Assembly: GCA_964577955.1 (NCBI GenBank)
Contig: CAZOAZ010000021.1
Coordinates: forward strand, 31,974-95,973
Direction of reading: 5' to 3'
DNA length: 64,000 bases
DNA from: CADEEX01 sp964577955
GTDB lineage: Bacteria > Acidobacteriota > Vicinamibacteria > Vicinamibacterales > CAVVIG01
In this document: piece by piece, positions 46,852-56,255 of the stretch
Layout: the number at the start of each line of letters is the position of its first letter
How positions within the stretch are numbered: the stretch's first letter is position 1
Notes under the pieces: generated by a model
Seen by the model: the letters and a program-made list of their open reading frames with translations, nothing else
Databases searched by the model: none
Told to the model about the DNA's origin: nothing
Position numbers and translations under genes: made by a program

Positions 46852-48204
46852 TCACGCACTCTTCGAGAGTTTCGTCAGGTTCGCGGTTTGGTCCTCGGGT
46901 TTTTCGACGATCTTCTTAAGGCTGCGCTCCCAGCTCTCTAACGCAACGCGCTTTTCAGCGTCGTACGTGTGCCGATCATAGACGCGCGTCGCGCGCGCTC
47001 CACCCTCAACGTGATTCAAAACGTGAGCAATATGCTCGCGCGAAACGCCACCGGCCGCCATGTAGGTGGCTGCGGTTCGACGAAGATCGTGACCCCGAAA
47101 GTCGAAGGACAGTACGCCGCGAACGGCCGCCGGTGCTTTCTTGGCGCGGTCGACGACTGACGTGCCGCCTCGGCCAAGGAAGACGTACTCTCCGCGCTCA
47201 CTCTCTTGGTCCGGCAGCTGCGATCGGATCAGCGCTACGACTTCTTCAGTGAGCGGCACACGATGCGGTTCGCCATTCTTGGTATCGCTCCTCGGAACGG
47301 TCCACCACGCAGGTGCATCGAGTGTGATGTCCGCCCATCGCATCCGAGCGACCTCGCCGCCACGTTGCGCCGTGAGGAGCCGGACCTTGAGCAGCGCAGC
47401 GAGCGCCTTGCTGACAGGACAAATGGGGTCCTTCTTGGTGCCAGTGGCTCGCTTACGCCCCGGCGCCGGGCGCTCCTCGGTGGTGGGGAAGTGCGACAAC
47501 ACGCGCCAGAGCCTTTGGAGTTCTGCCTCGGTCAGGACTCGGTCACGCGAGATTTCCCGGCCTGGCTTCGCCACGCGTGCCGCGGGGTTCGCTTCGATCC
47601 AATCGTGATCGACGGCGAAGTTGAGCATTTTGCGCGCGAGGGCGAGCACGCGGTTTGCCATGACGGGCGCGCGTTCGGCGATGCGTTCGACGAGCGCGCG
47701 CACGTCTCGACGGGTCAATTCTCGGACGGACCGATCGCGCCAGCGGGGGAGAATCTCGATTTCGAGTATGCGCGCATCCTGCTCCGCGCTCTTCTTGAAT
47801 TTCCGTGCATGCTTCTCGAGATAGTCCTCGGCCAGTGTCGCGACTGTATCGGTGCGGACTGCCTTTGCTGCCTGCCGCTCAGCGGCTGGATCGCGACCAT
47901 CATCAATCGCGCTCTGTGCTTTTCGCGCGCGCTTGCGGGCCTCCGCGAGGCCAACTGCGGGAAACTCGCCGAGCAGGAGCCGACGCTGGTGACCTTGATA
48001 GCGGTACCGCACGCTGAACTGGACTTTGCCGCTGGGGAGCACGCGAGCGAGAAGTCCAGGCTGCAGCGTGTCGCGATGATCGCACGCGCGCGAGCCAGGC
48101 TTCAGCGCCCGAAGATGCCGATCGGTGAGTGCGGTGGCTCGCGGAGAAGTGTCGTGCGTCACGCGCCGTGGGCACAGTATGGGCACACGCGGGTCGCGCT
48201 TCAA
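46852..48204 (-). CDS. int: tyrosine-recombinase integrase (P4 type)
   Basis: Up to 450 residues; the first start is TTG 48204, with GTG 48162 also possible. Residues near 25-75 hold the arm-binding domain (LTDRHLRALKPG, LLLGEFPAVGLAEARKRA). The central domain follows and the catalytic domain shows the Arg in TAQRGGEVARMRW, HDLRRTAATYMAAGG with the second Arg, HVLNH and the nucleophile in VYDRHTYDAEKR. It joins mobile islands to tRNA genes. The tRNA-Pro fragment 113 nt upstream is the matching attachment site. Confidence 0.93.
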   Translation of the reverse strand: MKRDPRVPILCPRRVTHDTSPRATALTDRHLRALKPGSRACDHRDTLQPGLLARVLPSGKVQFSVRYRYQGHQRRLLLGEFPAVGLAEARKRARKAQSAIDDGRDPAAERQAAKAVRTDTVATLAEDYLEKHARKFKKSAEQDARILEIEILPRWRDRSVRELTRRDVRALVERIAERAPVMANRVLALARKMLNFAVDHDWIEANPAARVAKPGREISRDRVLTEAELQRLWRVLSHFPTTEERPAPGRKRATGTKKDPICPVSKALAALLKVRLLTAQRGGEVARMRWADITLDAPAWWTVPRSDTKNGEPHRVPLTEEVVALIRSQLPDQESERGEYVFLGRGGTSVVDRAKKAPAAVRGVLSFDFRGHDLRRTAATYMAAGGVSREHIAHVLNHVEGGARATRVYDRHTYDAEKRVALESWERSLKKIVEKPEDQTANLTKLSKSA

Positions 48205-48316
48205 TGAAAATCAGCGAACCGCGATGAAGTGCAAAAGACGGCCTAAATACAGCCAGTGTCTACGTTTATGTGGCGTCACGCGAATTCATCGCGTTTCAGC
48301 AAGAACCATCTTAAAA

Positions 48317-48364
48317 TGACTGGGGGTCAAGGGGTCGTGGGTTCGAATCCCGCCATCCCGACCA
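48317..48364 (+). other. attachment site: 3' part of a tRNA-Pro(GGG) gene
   Basis: The 48 nt run from the anticodon arm (CTGGGGG loop, anticodon GGG) through the T arm (GGTTCGAATCC) to the acceptor strand and CCA. The 5' half of the tRNA (D arm and first acceptor strand) is absent, since upstream bases do not pair. It is the duplicated crossover sequence left when an element integrated into a tRNA-Pro gene; the intact gene would lie outside the window. Confidence 0.85.
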
Positions 48365-48382
48365 ATAAAATCAATGGTTCGT

Positions 48383-48413
48383 GGCCCGACCCCCAGTCGG
48401 GCCTTTTGATTTT
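48383..48413 (+). terminator. intrinsic terminator after the tRNA fragment
   Basis: GGCCCGAC, loop CCCCA, GTCGGGCC, then TTTTGATTTT: an 8-bp GC stem with a T-run. It stands where a tRNA terminator is expected, which suggests that DNA to the right is the old chromosomal side of the junction. Confidence 0.85.
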
Positions 48414-48599
48414 AGGCACTCTATAGGCACAAACACGGACAGCCCTCCGTTCGTCAAGAATGGCGTTGCGCCCAACGCCGCCCAAGGAAGGTTGTTGCTC
48501 AAAATGGCCCGGTCGAGCGTGAGGCGACCTCAGATTCCGCATCACAGCATCCTCGCGTGGACTATTCTGTTCGAATGGCAGAGCTTTAGCGGATTTCCA

Positions 48600-50186
48600 A
48601 TGAGCGATGTCACCCACAAGACGCAGGTCGAGAGACTCGACGGAACTCCAGAAAAGAGAATGTTCTGGTCGATCATCAGCGACTACAACCTCAAACTTGG
48701 ACTATGTGAGCTGGTCGACAACGCGATCGACTTATGGCAATCGCAGGGCCGAAAATCGCCGCTTCGTGTTTCGGTCAACTTGGATGTTCAGCGTCAGCTA
48801 ATCGAGGTTTACGACAACGCGGGAGGTGTTAAACACGACGAGTTGCGATTCTTAGTCGCGCCCGGCGGGAGCCGAAACGACCCGTCGGCTAGCCTAATCG
48901 GAATCTTTGGCGTCGGTTCGAAACGCGCAGGCGTGGCTCTCGGGGAGCGGGTCGCGATCAAGACCCGTTTTCGTAAGGAGACAACATACGAGGTCGATAT
49001 TACGAAGGACTGGCTCGAATCCTCTGAATGGGAACTCCCGGCGTACGCGATCCCCGATATCGAGCCTGGGACAACCCTGGTGGAGATTTCTCATCTGCGC
49101 AGGCCGATTGGTTCAGATGACGTCAACGATCTCCGAGTTCATTTCGGCGAAGCTTACGCATGGTTCATCAATCAGGGATGCGATCTGTACGTAAACAGCA
49201 GCAAGGCGCTGCTACACGCGTTTGACAACTGGAGCTATCCGCGAGGGTACGCCCCAAAACGGACCGCGTTCACCGTGGACCTTGGCGCTGATGGAAAAGT
49301 CGCCGTCGAGATCGTCGGTGGCCTGATCTACGACAGACTCCCTGAACGCGACAACTACGGCGTGTACTTCTACTGCAATCGTCGGCTAGTCGTTAAGGAA
49401 TTGAAGGCGCGAGAGGTTGGCTACGTAACAGGGCAGGCTGGTGTTCCGCACTCAGATGCGTCCCTCTGCCGAGTGATTGTCAGCCTTGATGGACCGGCGC
49501 AATCCATGCCATGGAACAGCAGCAAGAGCGGCATTAACTATAGCCATCAGCTTTTCGAATTGATTCGCGAGCAGATCATCAGCCTTGTGAGTTATTTCAG
49601 CTCCCTGTCACGTCGTCTGCGTGATGACTGGGATGGTGCCGTTCTCAGACATCAGAGCGGTAGCATTGAAGACATCGATCAAGAAGACACACGAAGTGGC
49701 CGCCTGATCCTGCCAAAGCTGCCTCGTGCCCACAAGCCACGAGCCGAGCAGCTTAGATCTAACAATAAGACATCCATCCAGAGTAAACCCTGGACGCTTG
49801 GCTTGGTTGAAGGAATGGCTGCCGTCGATATCATCAGGCGCCAACACCTCGAGACCAAGAATCGCATCGCCCTCGTACTATTAGACAGCAATTTCGAGAT
49901 TGCCCTCAAGGAATTCATTGTCCATCGAGAAGACCTGTTCCCGAAGAGCAAGTACGACGAGCAATTCATCTCAAATCTCTTCAAGAACAGAGCCGATGTC
50001 ATAACCCACGTGTCGCGGCAAGTATCGATAGCGCCGGACGATCTAAAGAAGTCCCAGCACTATTATCTTTTGCGGAACAAGCTCATTCATGAGCGTGCGA
50101 CAACCCAGATCACAGAGAGCGATGTCAACATCTATCAAAGTACCGTCCAGAGAGTGCTCAGGACTCTCTTTGGCCTCCGCTTCTGA
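48600..50186 (+). CDS. GHKL/MORC-like ATPase of the defence cluster
   Basis: 528 residues from ATG 48600; the frame is open further left through the terminator region, so this start is a judgement. GHKL ATP-site motifs are in order: N-box ELVDNAID (residues 37-44), G1 YDNAGGV (71-77), G2 GIFGVGSKRAGVALGE (101-116). After that, an S5-like domain (GYVTGQAGVPHSDASL), and a C-terminal half with no named domain that ends in helices (LRNKLIHERATTQITES). Bacterial MORC-like GHKL proteins have been linked to restriction-modification operons carrying SNF2 ATPases, just as here. Its exact family should be checked. Confidence 0.75.
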   Translation: MSDVTHKTQVERLDGTPEKRMFWSIISDYNLKLGLCELVDNAIDLWQSQGRKSPLRVSVNLDVQRQLIEVYDNAGGVKHDELRFLVAPGGSRNDPSASLIGIFGVGSKRAGVALGERVAIKTRFRKETTYEVDITKDWLESSEWELPAYAIPDIEPGTTLVEISHLRRPIGSDDVNDLRVHFGEAYAWFINQGCDLYVNSSKALLHAFDNWSYPRGYAPKRTAFTVDLGADGKVAVEIVGGLIYDRLPERDNYGVYFYCNRRLVVKELKAREVGYVTGQAGVPHSDASLCRVIVSLDGPAQSMPWNSSKSGINYSHQLFELIREQIISLVSYFSSLSRRLRDDWDGAVLRHQSGSIEDIDQEDTRSGRLILPKLPRAHKPRAEQLRSNNKTSIQSKPWTLGLVEGMAAVDIIRRQHLETKNRIALVLLDSNFEIALKEFIVHREDLFPKSKYDEQFISNLFKNRADVITHVSRQVSIAPDDLKKSQHYYLLRNKLIHERATTQITESDVNIYQSTVQRVLRTLFGLRF

Positions 50187-50314
50187 CTGGAGGCGGAGTC
50201 TGATGTAGCGAGCTTGGGGATCGGATTGCCGCTTCTTGGAGATGTGTCGAACGTTCTGAATTCATGGACAACCATGGCGACTGATCTGATCGAGACATCG
50301 GACGGCTGGTGTAA

Positions 50315-53182
50315 ATGAGCTGTACCGACTACCACGCCAAGTATCTGGCTCACGAGCTCGGTCGTCGCAGCCCTTCGGACAGTGTCGACAAGCTCGCGTC
50401 GGCTCTTGCTGACGCGCAGGTTGATCTGAACCCTCATCAGGTCGATGCTGCACTCTTTGCGTTCAGGAGTCCATTCTCGAAGGGCGCGCTTCTCGCTGAC
50501 GAAGTTGGCTTGGGAAAGACCATCGAGGCGGGGCTATTGCTCGCTCAAAAATGGGCCGAGCGTAAGCGCCGCCTACTGGTGATCCTGCCGGCGAACTTGC
50601 GCAAGCAGTGGAGCCAGGAGCTAGCCGAAAAGTTTCACCTGCCTTCGGCGATTCTCGAAGCCCGGACGTTCAATGACGCGATTCGTCGCGGCAACCTGAA
50701 TCCGCTCTTGCAGGACGCGATTGTTCTCTGTTCGTATCAATTTGCGAGGTCGAAAGAGGCGTACATCCACCAGACGGCATGGGACCTGGTCGTGGTGGAC
50801 GAGGCGCATCGCCTCCGTAACGTCTACAAGCCCACCAACAAGATCGCCAACGCCATCAAGGCGGCGATTGCCCCGTGGGCCAAAGTGCTCCTCACCGCTA
50901 CGCCGCTCCAGAACTCGTTGCTCGAGCTGTACGGCCTGGTGAGCATCATCGACGACGATGTGTTCGGCGACCTGGAGTCCTTCCGTGCGCAGTACGGTCG
51001 CAACGACGGGAACTTCGCGGACCTGAAGCAGCGGCTGAATCACGTCTCCAAGCGCACGCTCCGCAAGCAGGTGCTTGAATACGTGAAATACACCAATCGC
51101 CATGCCCTCGTGCAGGAGTTCGTGCCGCATGCCGACGAGCAACGACTCTACGACCTGGTTTCTGAGTACTTGCAGCAAGCGAGGCTCTATGCGCTTCCAG
51201 CCAGCCAGCGTCAATTGATGACACTCATTCTCCGCAAGTTGATTGCATCGTCCACTTACGCAATCTCGGGCACGCTCGACGGCTTGGTTAAAAAGCTCGA
51301 GGCGGCAGAAGCGCAGGCTCTGGCAGTCGATGCCCCGCCCGACGACTTGCCAGCTGACTGGGAGGCGTTCGAGGAGGTCGCTGACGAGTGGGACGACGAC
51401 GATAAGCCGGCTGGGATGAAGGCACCGCTTTCTGCAGACGAACTCCCGGCGTTGCGGGCCGAGATGGCCCAATTACGAGAATTCCGCGCGCTGGCACAAA
51501 GCATCATTCGGAACTCGAAAGGTGACGTCCTACTCACAGCATTGCGCAAGGGCTTTGCGCAGGCGAGGCTTCTCGCCGGCAAGGCGACGCTGCAGCCGAA
51601 GGCCGTCATCTTCACCGAGTCGAGGAAGACACAGGCTTATCTTCTGACGCTGCTGTCCGCGGAGCCGGAGTTCGCCGGCCGAGTGACGCTCTTCAATGGC
51701 ACCAACACCGATTCTGGCTCCAAAGCAATCTACAGGTCCTGGCTGGAACGCCACAAGGGAACCGATCGCATCTCCGGTTCGCCAGCCGCGGACATGCGCG
51801 CGGCACTCGTCGAGCACTTCCGAGACGAATCCACCATTCTCATTGCGACCGAAGCGGCGGCCGAAGGTATCAACCTCCAGTTCTGTAATCTGGTTGTCAA
51901 TTACGACCTGCCCTGGAATCCCCAGCGCATCGAGCAGCGCATCGGACGCTGTCACCGCTATGGACAGAAGTTCGACGTAGTCGTGGTCAATTTTCTGAAC
52001 AAGCGCAACGCGGCCGACCAGCGCGTTTATCAGCTTCTCGATCAGAAGTTTCGTCTCTTCGACGGCGTGTTCGGCGCGAGCGACGAAGTGCTCGGCGTCG
52101 TCGAGTCGGGCGTCGACTTCGAGAAGCGCATCGCCGGCATCTATCAAAAATGCCGAACGCCTCAACAGATCTCGTTTGAGTTCGACGAGTTGCAAAAAGA
52201 ACTCGAGATGGAGATCGCTGAAGGGCATCGCGATGCGCGCGAGAAGCTACTCGACAACTTCGATGTGGAAGTGATCGAGAAGGTCCGGATTCAGAGTCAC
52301 CAGGTGCTCGACCGCTTCAACGACAAGCTCTGGCGGCTCACTCGCCACGCTCTGCGCGACGTTGCGACCTTCTCGGACGCTGATCACACATTCACGCTGC
52401 GCGACAATCCCTTTCCCGACGAGCCTATTCACGCGGGTCCTTACCGCATGGGCAAGGCGGTGGACGAGGCGAATGCCTTTCGCGTCGGGCATCCGTTGGC
52501 GCAGCGGCTGATGGCTAGGGCCGCCGCGGTAGATCTGTCGCCAGCGTCTCTGACGTTCGACTATTCTGGCAGTGGCAAGCAGGTCGCAATTCTGCAGCCG
52601 CTTGTCGGGCGCTCCGGGTGGTTGCGGTGCGAGCGCGTTACCATCAACGCCATCGAGGCTGAAGACCACGTGCTGGTTGCTGGCGTTACTGACGGCGGCG
52701 ATGTGCTGGACGAAGAACAATGCCGGCGTCTCATGGATCTCTCGGCGAGTGCGGGCGCAGCGACGACAGTCCCATCGAACGTATCCTCACGGCTCGTTGA
52801 TCTCCGTAGCGTGGTGGAGCGTCCGGTACTCGACGCGGTGTCGTCGCGAAACGGGCGGTGGTTCGACGACGAGGTGGACAAGCTGGACCGGTGGACCGAG
52901 GACCGGAAGGCGACCCTCAAGAGCGAGCTCGACGAACTGGAGAAGCGCGTCAAGGAGCTGAGGAAGGAAGCGCGTACGGCCGGCACCCTGCCCGAGAAGC
53001 TCGAGCGGCAGCGAGAGGTGAAGAAGCTTGAGGCTCGGAGAGACGATGCCTGGCGGGAGTACGACCGAGCGAGCCGCGATTTGGACAGTCGGAAGGAGAA
53101 TCTTCTTGACGAGGTTCAAAGACGAATGCTGACCTATGTCGAGCGTTCAGAACTATTTACGGTAAGATGGCAGCTTAAGTAG
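50315..53182 (+). CDS. SNF2-family helicase/ATPase
   Basis: 955 residues. DEVGLGKTIEAGLLLA (Walker A, residues 62-77), VVVDEAHRLRN (DEAH, 162-165), LLTATPLQNSLLELYGL (motif III), ATEAAAEGINLQFC (motif V), and QRIEQRIGRCHRYGQ (motif VI, near residue 540). The C-terminal 100 residues are a coiled coil (LDELEKRVKELRKEARTAG). It is a double-strand DNA translocase of the HepA/RapA branch, related in type to the helicase of several phage-defence systems. It sits 128 nt after the GHKL gene and precedes Fic. Confidence 0.9.
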   Translation: MSCTDYHAKYLAHELGRRSPSDSVDKLASALADAQVDLNPHQVDAALFAFRSPFSKGALLADEVGLGKTIEAGLLLAQKWAERKRRLLVILPANLRKQWSQELAEKFHLPSAILEARTFNDAIRRGNLNPLLQDAIVLCSYQFARSKEAYIHQTAWDLVVVDEAHRLRNVYKPTNKIANAIKAAIAPWAKVLLTATPLQNSLLELYGLVSIIDDDVFGDLESFRAQYGRNDGNFADLKQRLNHVSKRTLRKQVLEYVKYTNRHALVQEFVPHADEQRLYDLVSEYLQQARLYALPASQRQLMTLILRKLIASSTYAISGTLDGLVKKLEAAEAQALAVDAPPDDLPADWEAFEEVADEWDDDDKPAGMKAPLSADELPALRAEMAQLREFRALAQSIIRNSKGDVLLTALRKGFAQARLLAGKATLQPKAVIFTESRKTQAYLLTLLSAEPEFAGRVTLFNGTNTDSGSKAIYRSWLERHKGTDRISGSPAADMRAALVEHFRDESTILIATEAAAEGINLQFCNLVVNYDLPWNPQRIEQRIGRCHRYGQKFDVVVVNFLNKRNAADQRVYQLLDQKFRLFDGVFGASDEVLGVVESGVDFEKRIAGIYQKCRTPQQISFEFDELQKELEMEIAEGHRDAREKLLDNFDVEVIEKVRIQSHQVLDRFNDKLWRLTRHALRDVATFSDADHTFTLRDNPFPDEPIHAGPYRMGKAVDEANAFRVGHPLAQRLMARAAAVDLSPASLTFDYSGSGKQVAILQPLVGRSGWLRCERVTINAIEAEDHVLVAGVTDGGDVLDEEQCRRLMDLSASAGAATTVPSNVSSRLVDLRSVVERPVLDAVSSRNGRWFDDEVDKLDRWTEDRKATLKSELDELEKRVKELRKEARTAGTLPEKLERQREVKKLEARRDDAWREYDRASRDLDSRKENLLDEVQRRMLTYVERSELFTVRWQLK

Positions 53183-53185
53183 GCG

Positions 53186-53235
53186 ACATGTCGACAGAAT
53201 CTTAAAATATCGACACGTTCGGGTAACATGTCGAC
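53186..53235 (+). promoter_or_regulatory. three TCGAC repeats in front of the Fic gene
   Basis: The 62-nt gap holds ATGTCGACA (53188-53196), ATATCGACA (53207-53215) and ATGTCGACG (53228-53236). The cores are 19 and 21 nt apart, two DNA turns, so they lie on one face of the helix; ACATGTCGAC is a direct repeat. TTAAAAT (53202-53208), between sites one and two, could be a -10. The Fic protein made next has a C-terminal winged helix and may bind here. Confidence 0.55.
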
Positions 53236-53244
53236 GCGATCAAC

Positions 53245-54366
53245 ATGTTCTCCAGCCGTCCTTTCGACCCTTCACGCCCTTTCAACGACCTGCCACGATT
53301 GCCGCCAGCCGTGGATGTGGAGACGCGAGCCGTCCTCAAGGCTCTCGTTGACGCCAGAAGCGCGCTGGCCGAATTGAAACAGGCCGGGCATCTCATTCCG
53401 AACCAGGCGATCCTCATCAACACGATTCCTATCCTCGAAGCGCGCGCTAGTTCAGAGATCGAGAACATCGTCACCACGACCGACCGGCTGTTTCAGTTCG
53501 CGCAGGATGAGACGCAGCCGGCAGACGCTGCGACGAAGGAAGCCTTGAGGTATCGCACCGCCCTCAGGTATGGCTTCGAGCTACTCAACACCAAGCCGCT
53601 GACAACTTCTACTGCGGTTGCGGTGTGTCGAACGCTGCGTGGTATCGACATCGACATCCGCAAGACGCCAGGCACGGCCCTCAGTAACGCGGCCACCGGC
53701 GCCATCGTCTATACGCCGCCAGAAGGAGAAGCGGTGCTTCGCGACCTGCTGGCGAACTGGGAGCGGTACCTGCATGACGCGACGGGAGTCGACCCGCTGG
53801 TGCGCATGGCCGTCGGCCATTATCAGTTCGAGGCCATTCACCCATTCACGGACGGCAACGGCCGAACTGGTCGGATTCTGAATCTTCTCTACCTGGTCGA
53901 GCAGCAGCTGCTCGAGCTGCCCGTGCTCTACTTGAGCCGCGCGATCATCAATAGCAAGACCGACTACTACCGCCGGCTGAACGCGGTCACCTCCGCCGCC
54001 GACTGGGAGCCGTGGATTCTCTACGTCCTGAACGCGGTGCACGAAACCGCGCGCTGGACGACCGGAAAGATTCACGCGATTCGCGAACTGTTTGCGCACA
54101 CCGCCGCACGTGTGCAGAAGCACGCCCCGTCGTTGTACACACGCGAGCTGGTGGAAATGATCTTCGTGCAGCCGTATTCGCGCATCGGTAACGTCGTCGA
54201 TGCCGGATTGGCGAAGCGCCAGACCGCGTCCGTCTACCTGAAAGAACTCTGCGACATCGGCGTGCTGAAAGAAGTGAAGGCGGGTCGCGAGAAGCTGTTC
54301 CTGCATCCGAAGCTTCTGACGCTGCTGGCGTCAGACGATCACGTGTTTCCGCCGTACGAATCATGA
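53245..54366 (+). CDS. fic: class II Fic AMP-transferase with C-terminal winged helix
   Basis: 373 residues, ATG 53245. The inhibitory helix is N-terminal: SSEIEN at residues 69-74 fits the [S/T]xxxE[G/N] motif. The catalytic loop HPFTDGNGRTGR (199-210) is complete, including the His and the NGR. After the Fic core, a winged-helix part reads VVDAGLAKRQTASVYLKELC and LKEVKAGREKLFLHP. The layout and length match the Shewanella SoFic type. It transfers AMP to a Ser/Thr/Tyr of a target, here unknown. It ends in a 4-nt overlap with the methylase gene. Confidence 0.92.
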   Translation: MFSSRPFDPSRPFNDLPRLPPAVDVETRAVLKALVDARSALAELKQAGHLIPNQAILINTIPILEARASSEIENIVTTTDRLFQFAQDETQPADAATKEALRYRTALRYGFELLNTKPLTTSTAVAVCRTLRGIDIDIRKTPGTALSNAATGAIVYTPPEGEAVLRDLLANWERYLHDATGVDPLVRMAVGHYQFEAIHPFTDGNGRTGRILNLLYLVEQQLLELPVLYLSRAIINSKTDYYRRLNAVTSAADWEPWILYVLNAVHETARWTTGKIHAIRELFAHTAARVQKHAPSLYTRELVEMIFVQPYSRIGNVVDAGLAKRQTASVYLKELCDIGVLKEVKAGREKLFLHPKLLTLLASDDHVFPPYES

Positions 54367-56252
54367 GCACACACAACGAGCCGGAGAAGGTGGACCTTCG
54401 GTCCATGGATGTCGCCGAAGAGAAACGGCGAGAGCTGCTGCGCCTATTCCCTGAAGTCCGGACCGAAGGCGGCAAGATCGACTTCGACCGACTGAAGCTG
54501 ACGCTTGGCGAAACGGTCGATGTTGGCAAGGAGCGTTATGGTTTGAACTGGCCGGGGAAGGCCGAATGCTTCCGAACGCTTCAATTTCCAAGCGCCGCGA
54601 CGCTTCGGCCGGCCCGGGAGGAGAGCGTCAACTTCGACATCGCTAAGAACCTGATCATCGAAGGCGACAACCTCGAGGTGCTGAAGCTGCTCCAGAAGTC
54701 GTACCTCGGGAAAGTGAAGATGATCTACATCGACCCGCCGTACAACACTGGCAATGACTTCATATATCCGGATAACTACAGCGAGTCGCTCCAGACCTAC
54801 CTGCAGTACACCGGGCAGGTGGACGCTGAAGGGAAGAAGTTCGGCACGAACACCGAAGCCGACGGCCGCTTCCACTCGAAGTGGCTCAGTATGATGTATC
54901 CACGCTTATCGCTTGCACGAAATCTGCTTCGCGAGGACGGGGTCATCTTCGTGTCTGCCGACGACAACGAAGTCCAGAATCTTCGGCGAATACTCGACGA
55001 GGTGATGGGCGAAGAGAATTTCATCACAACCATCATTTGGGAAAAAGTCTTTGGGCCAAAGAACACGGCGAAGCATTTCTCCGAGGATCACGACTACGTT
55101 GTGCTCTATGCGCGGAGTGCAGAAACATGGCGGCCCGTGCTTCTTCCCAGAAGTGCTGAGGCCGAAGCGCGCTATGAAAATCCGGATTCGGATGAACGCG
55201 GCGTATGGTCATCGAGCGATCTGACCGCGCGGAACTACTACAGCGAGGGTACCTATGAGGTCACGAGCCCGGCCGGGGAGAAGTTTCGTCCATCGGTGGG
55301 ATCTTACTGGCGGGTGAAGGAATCCAAGTTTCAAGAACTGGACCGTGAGAACAGAGTCTGGTGGGGGCCGGGCAAGGACAGCATGCCTCGGCTGAAGCGA
55401 TTCTTGACCGACGTGAAGGAAGGTGTCGTCCCGCGGACGCTTTGGAATCACCGCGACGTTGGTCATACGCAGGAGTCCAAGAAAGAATTGCTCGAGTGTG
55501 TCACGTTTGAGAATACAGACAACGTTCTGGACTCCGTTAAGCCCAGCCGTCTCATTCGCCGCATGCTAAAGATTGCGACGACGTCCAACGGTCCCGACAT
55601 CGTCATGGACTTCTTTGCCGGCAGCGGCTCGACTGGACATGCTGTCCTGAAACAGAACGAAGAAGATGGCGGGACCCGCCGCTTCGTGCTTGTGCAACTC
55701 CCACAGCCATTGCCGGTTGCCGAATCGAAGTTGAAGACGATCGCCGACATTACGAAGGCGCGCATTCGCCATGTTGCGAAGGAGATTCAGCGCTCAGCCG
55801 CGGCGAAGCTGCCTGTCGCTGCCGACCAGGAAGGCCTGGCCTTTAAGGTGCTCTGGCTTTCGGACTCCAACTTCATGCCGTGGACCGCGAACGCGGCGGA
55901 CTCTAGCCAGAGACTCGCAGAGCAGATGGAGCTACACGTTGCGCACGTCAAGCCGGATCGTTCGGCCGAAGACATCCTCTTCGAGATACTGCTGAAAGAA
56001 GGCTTTCCGCCTTCGGCGCACGTGGACCAGGCCGCTGTGTCTGGCAAGGCGATCTTCAGCGTTGGTGACGGCGACCTCATCGTCTGCCTCGATCGACACC
56101 TCACGCTCGACACGATTCGCGCTATCGCCGGCCGTCAGCCTGAGCCGCTTCGCGTGGTCTGCCTCGACGAAGGGTTCGCCGGTAGCGATCAGCTCAAGGC
56201 GAACGCGGTCGAGATCTTCAAGTCCAAGGGCATCGTCTTCCGAACCGTGTAG
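54363..56252 (+). CDS. mod: type III DNA methyltransferase (Mod)
   Basis: 629 residues. The DPPY motif is at 124-127 in IYIDPPYNTGNDFIYP; the AdoMet motif is near residue 418 in DFFAGSGSTGHAV. DPPY before FxGxG makes it the beta class, N6-adenine type. The stretch between (residues about 200-390) is the target-recognition part, including the WGPGKDSMPRLKRFLTDV segment. It pairs with Res, 3 nt downstream; the recognition sequence cannot be read. Confidence 0.93.
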   Translation: MSTHNEPEKVDLRSMDVAEEKRRELLRLFPEVRTEGGKIDFDRLKLTLGETVDVGKERYGLNWPGKAECFRTLQFPSAATLRPAREESVNFDIAKNLIIEGDNLEVLKLLQKSYLGKVKMIYIDPPYNTGNDFIYPDNYSESLQTYLQYTGQVDAEGKKFGTNTEADGRFHSKWLSMMYPRLSLARNLLREDGVIFVSADDNEVQNLRRILDEVMGEENFITTIIWEKVFGPKNTAKHFSEDHDYVVLYARSAETWRPVLLPRSAEAEARYENPDSDERGVWSSSDLTARNYYSEGTYEVTSPAGEKFRPSVGSYWRVKESKFQELDRENRVWWGPGKDSMPRLKRFLTDVKEGVVPRTLWNHRDVGHTQESKKELLECVTFENTDNVLDSVKPSRLIRRMLKIATTSNGPDIVMDFFAGSGSTGHAVLKQNEEDGGTRRFVLVQLPQPLPVAESKLKTIADITKARIRHVAKEIQRSAAAKLPVAADQEGLAFKVLWLSDSNFMPWTANAADSSQRLAEQMELHVAHVKPDRSAEDILFEILLKEGFPPSAHVDQAAVSGKAIFSVGDGDLIVCLDRHLTLDTIRAIAGRQPEPLRVVCLDEGFAGSDQLKANAVEIFKSKGIVFRTV

Positions 56253-56255
56253 CGC

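Noticed and set aside
47206..48207. 333-codon frame opposite the integrase
   Set aside because: The integrase has all catalytic residues; the opposite frame has none.
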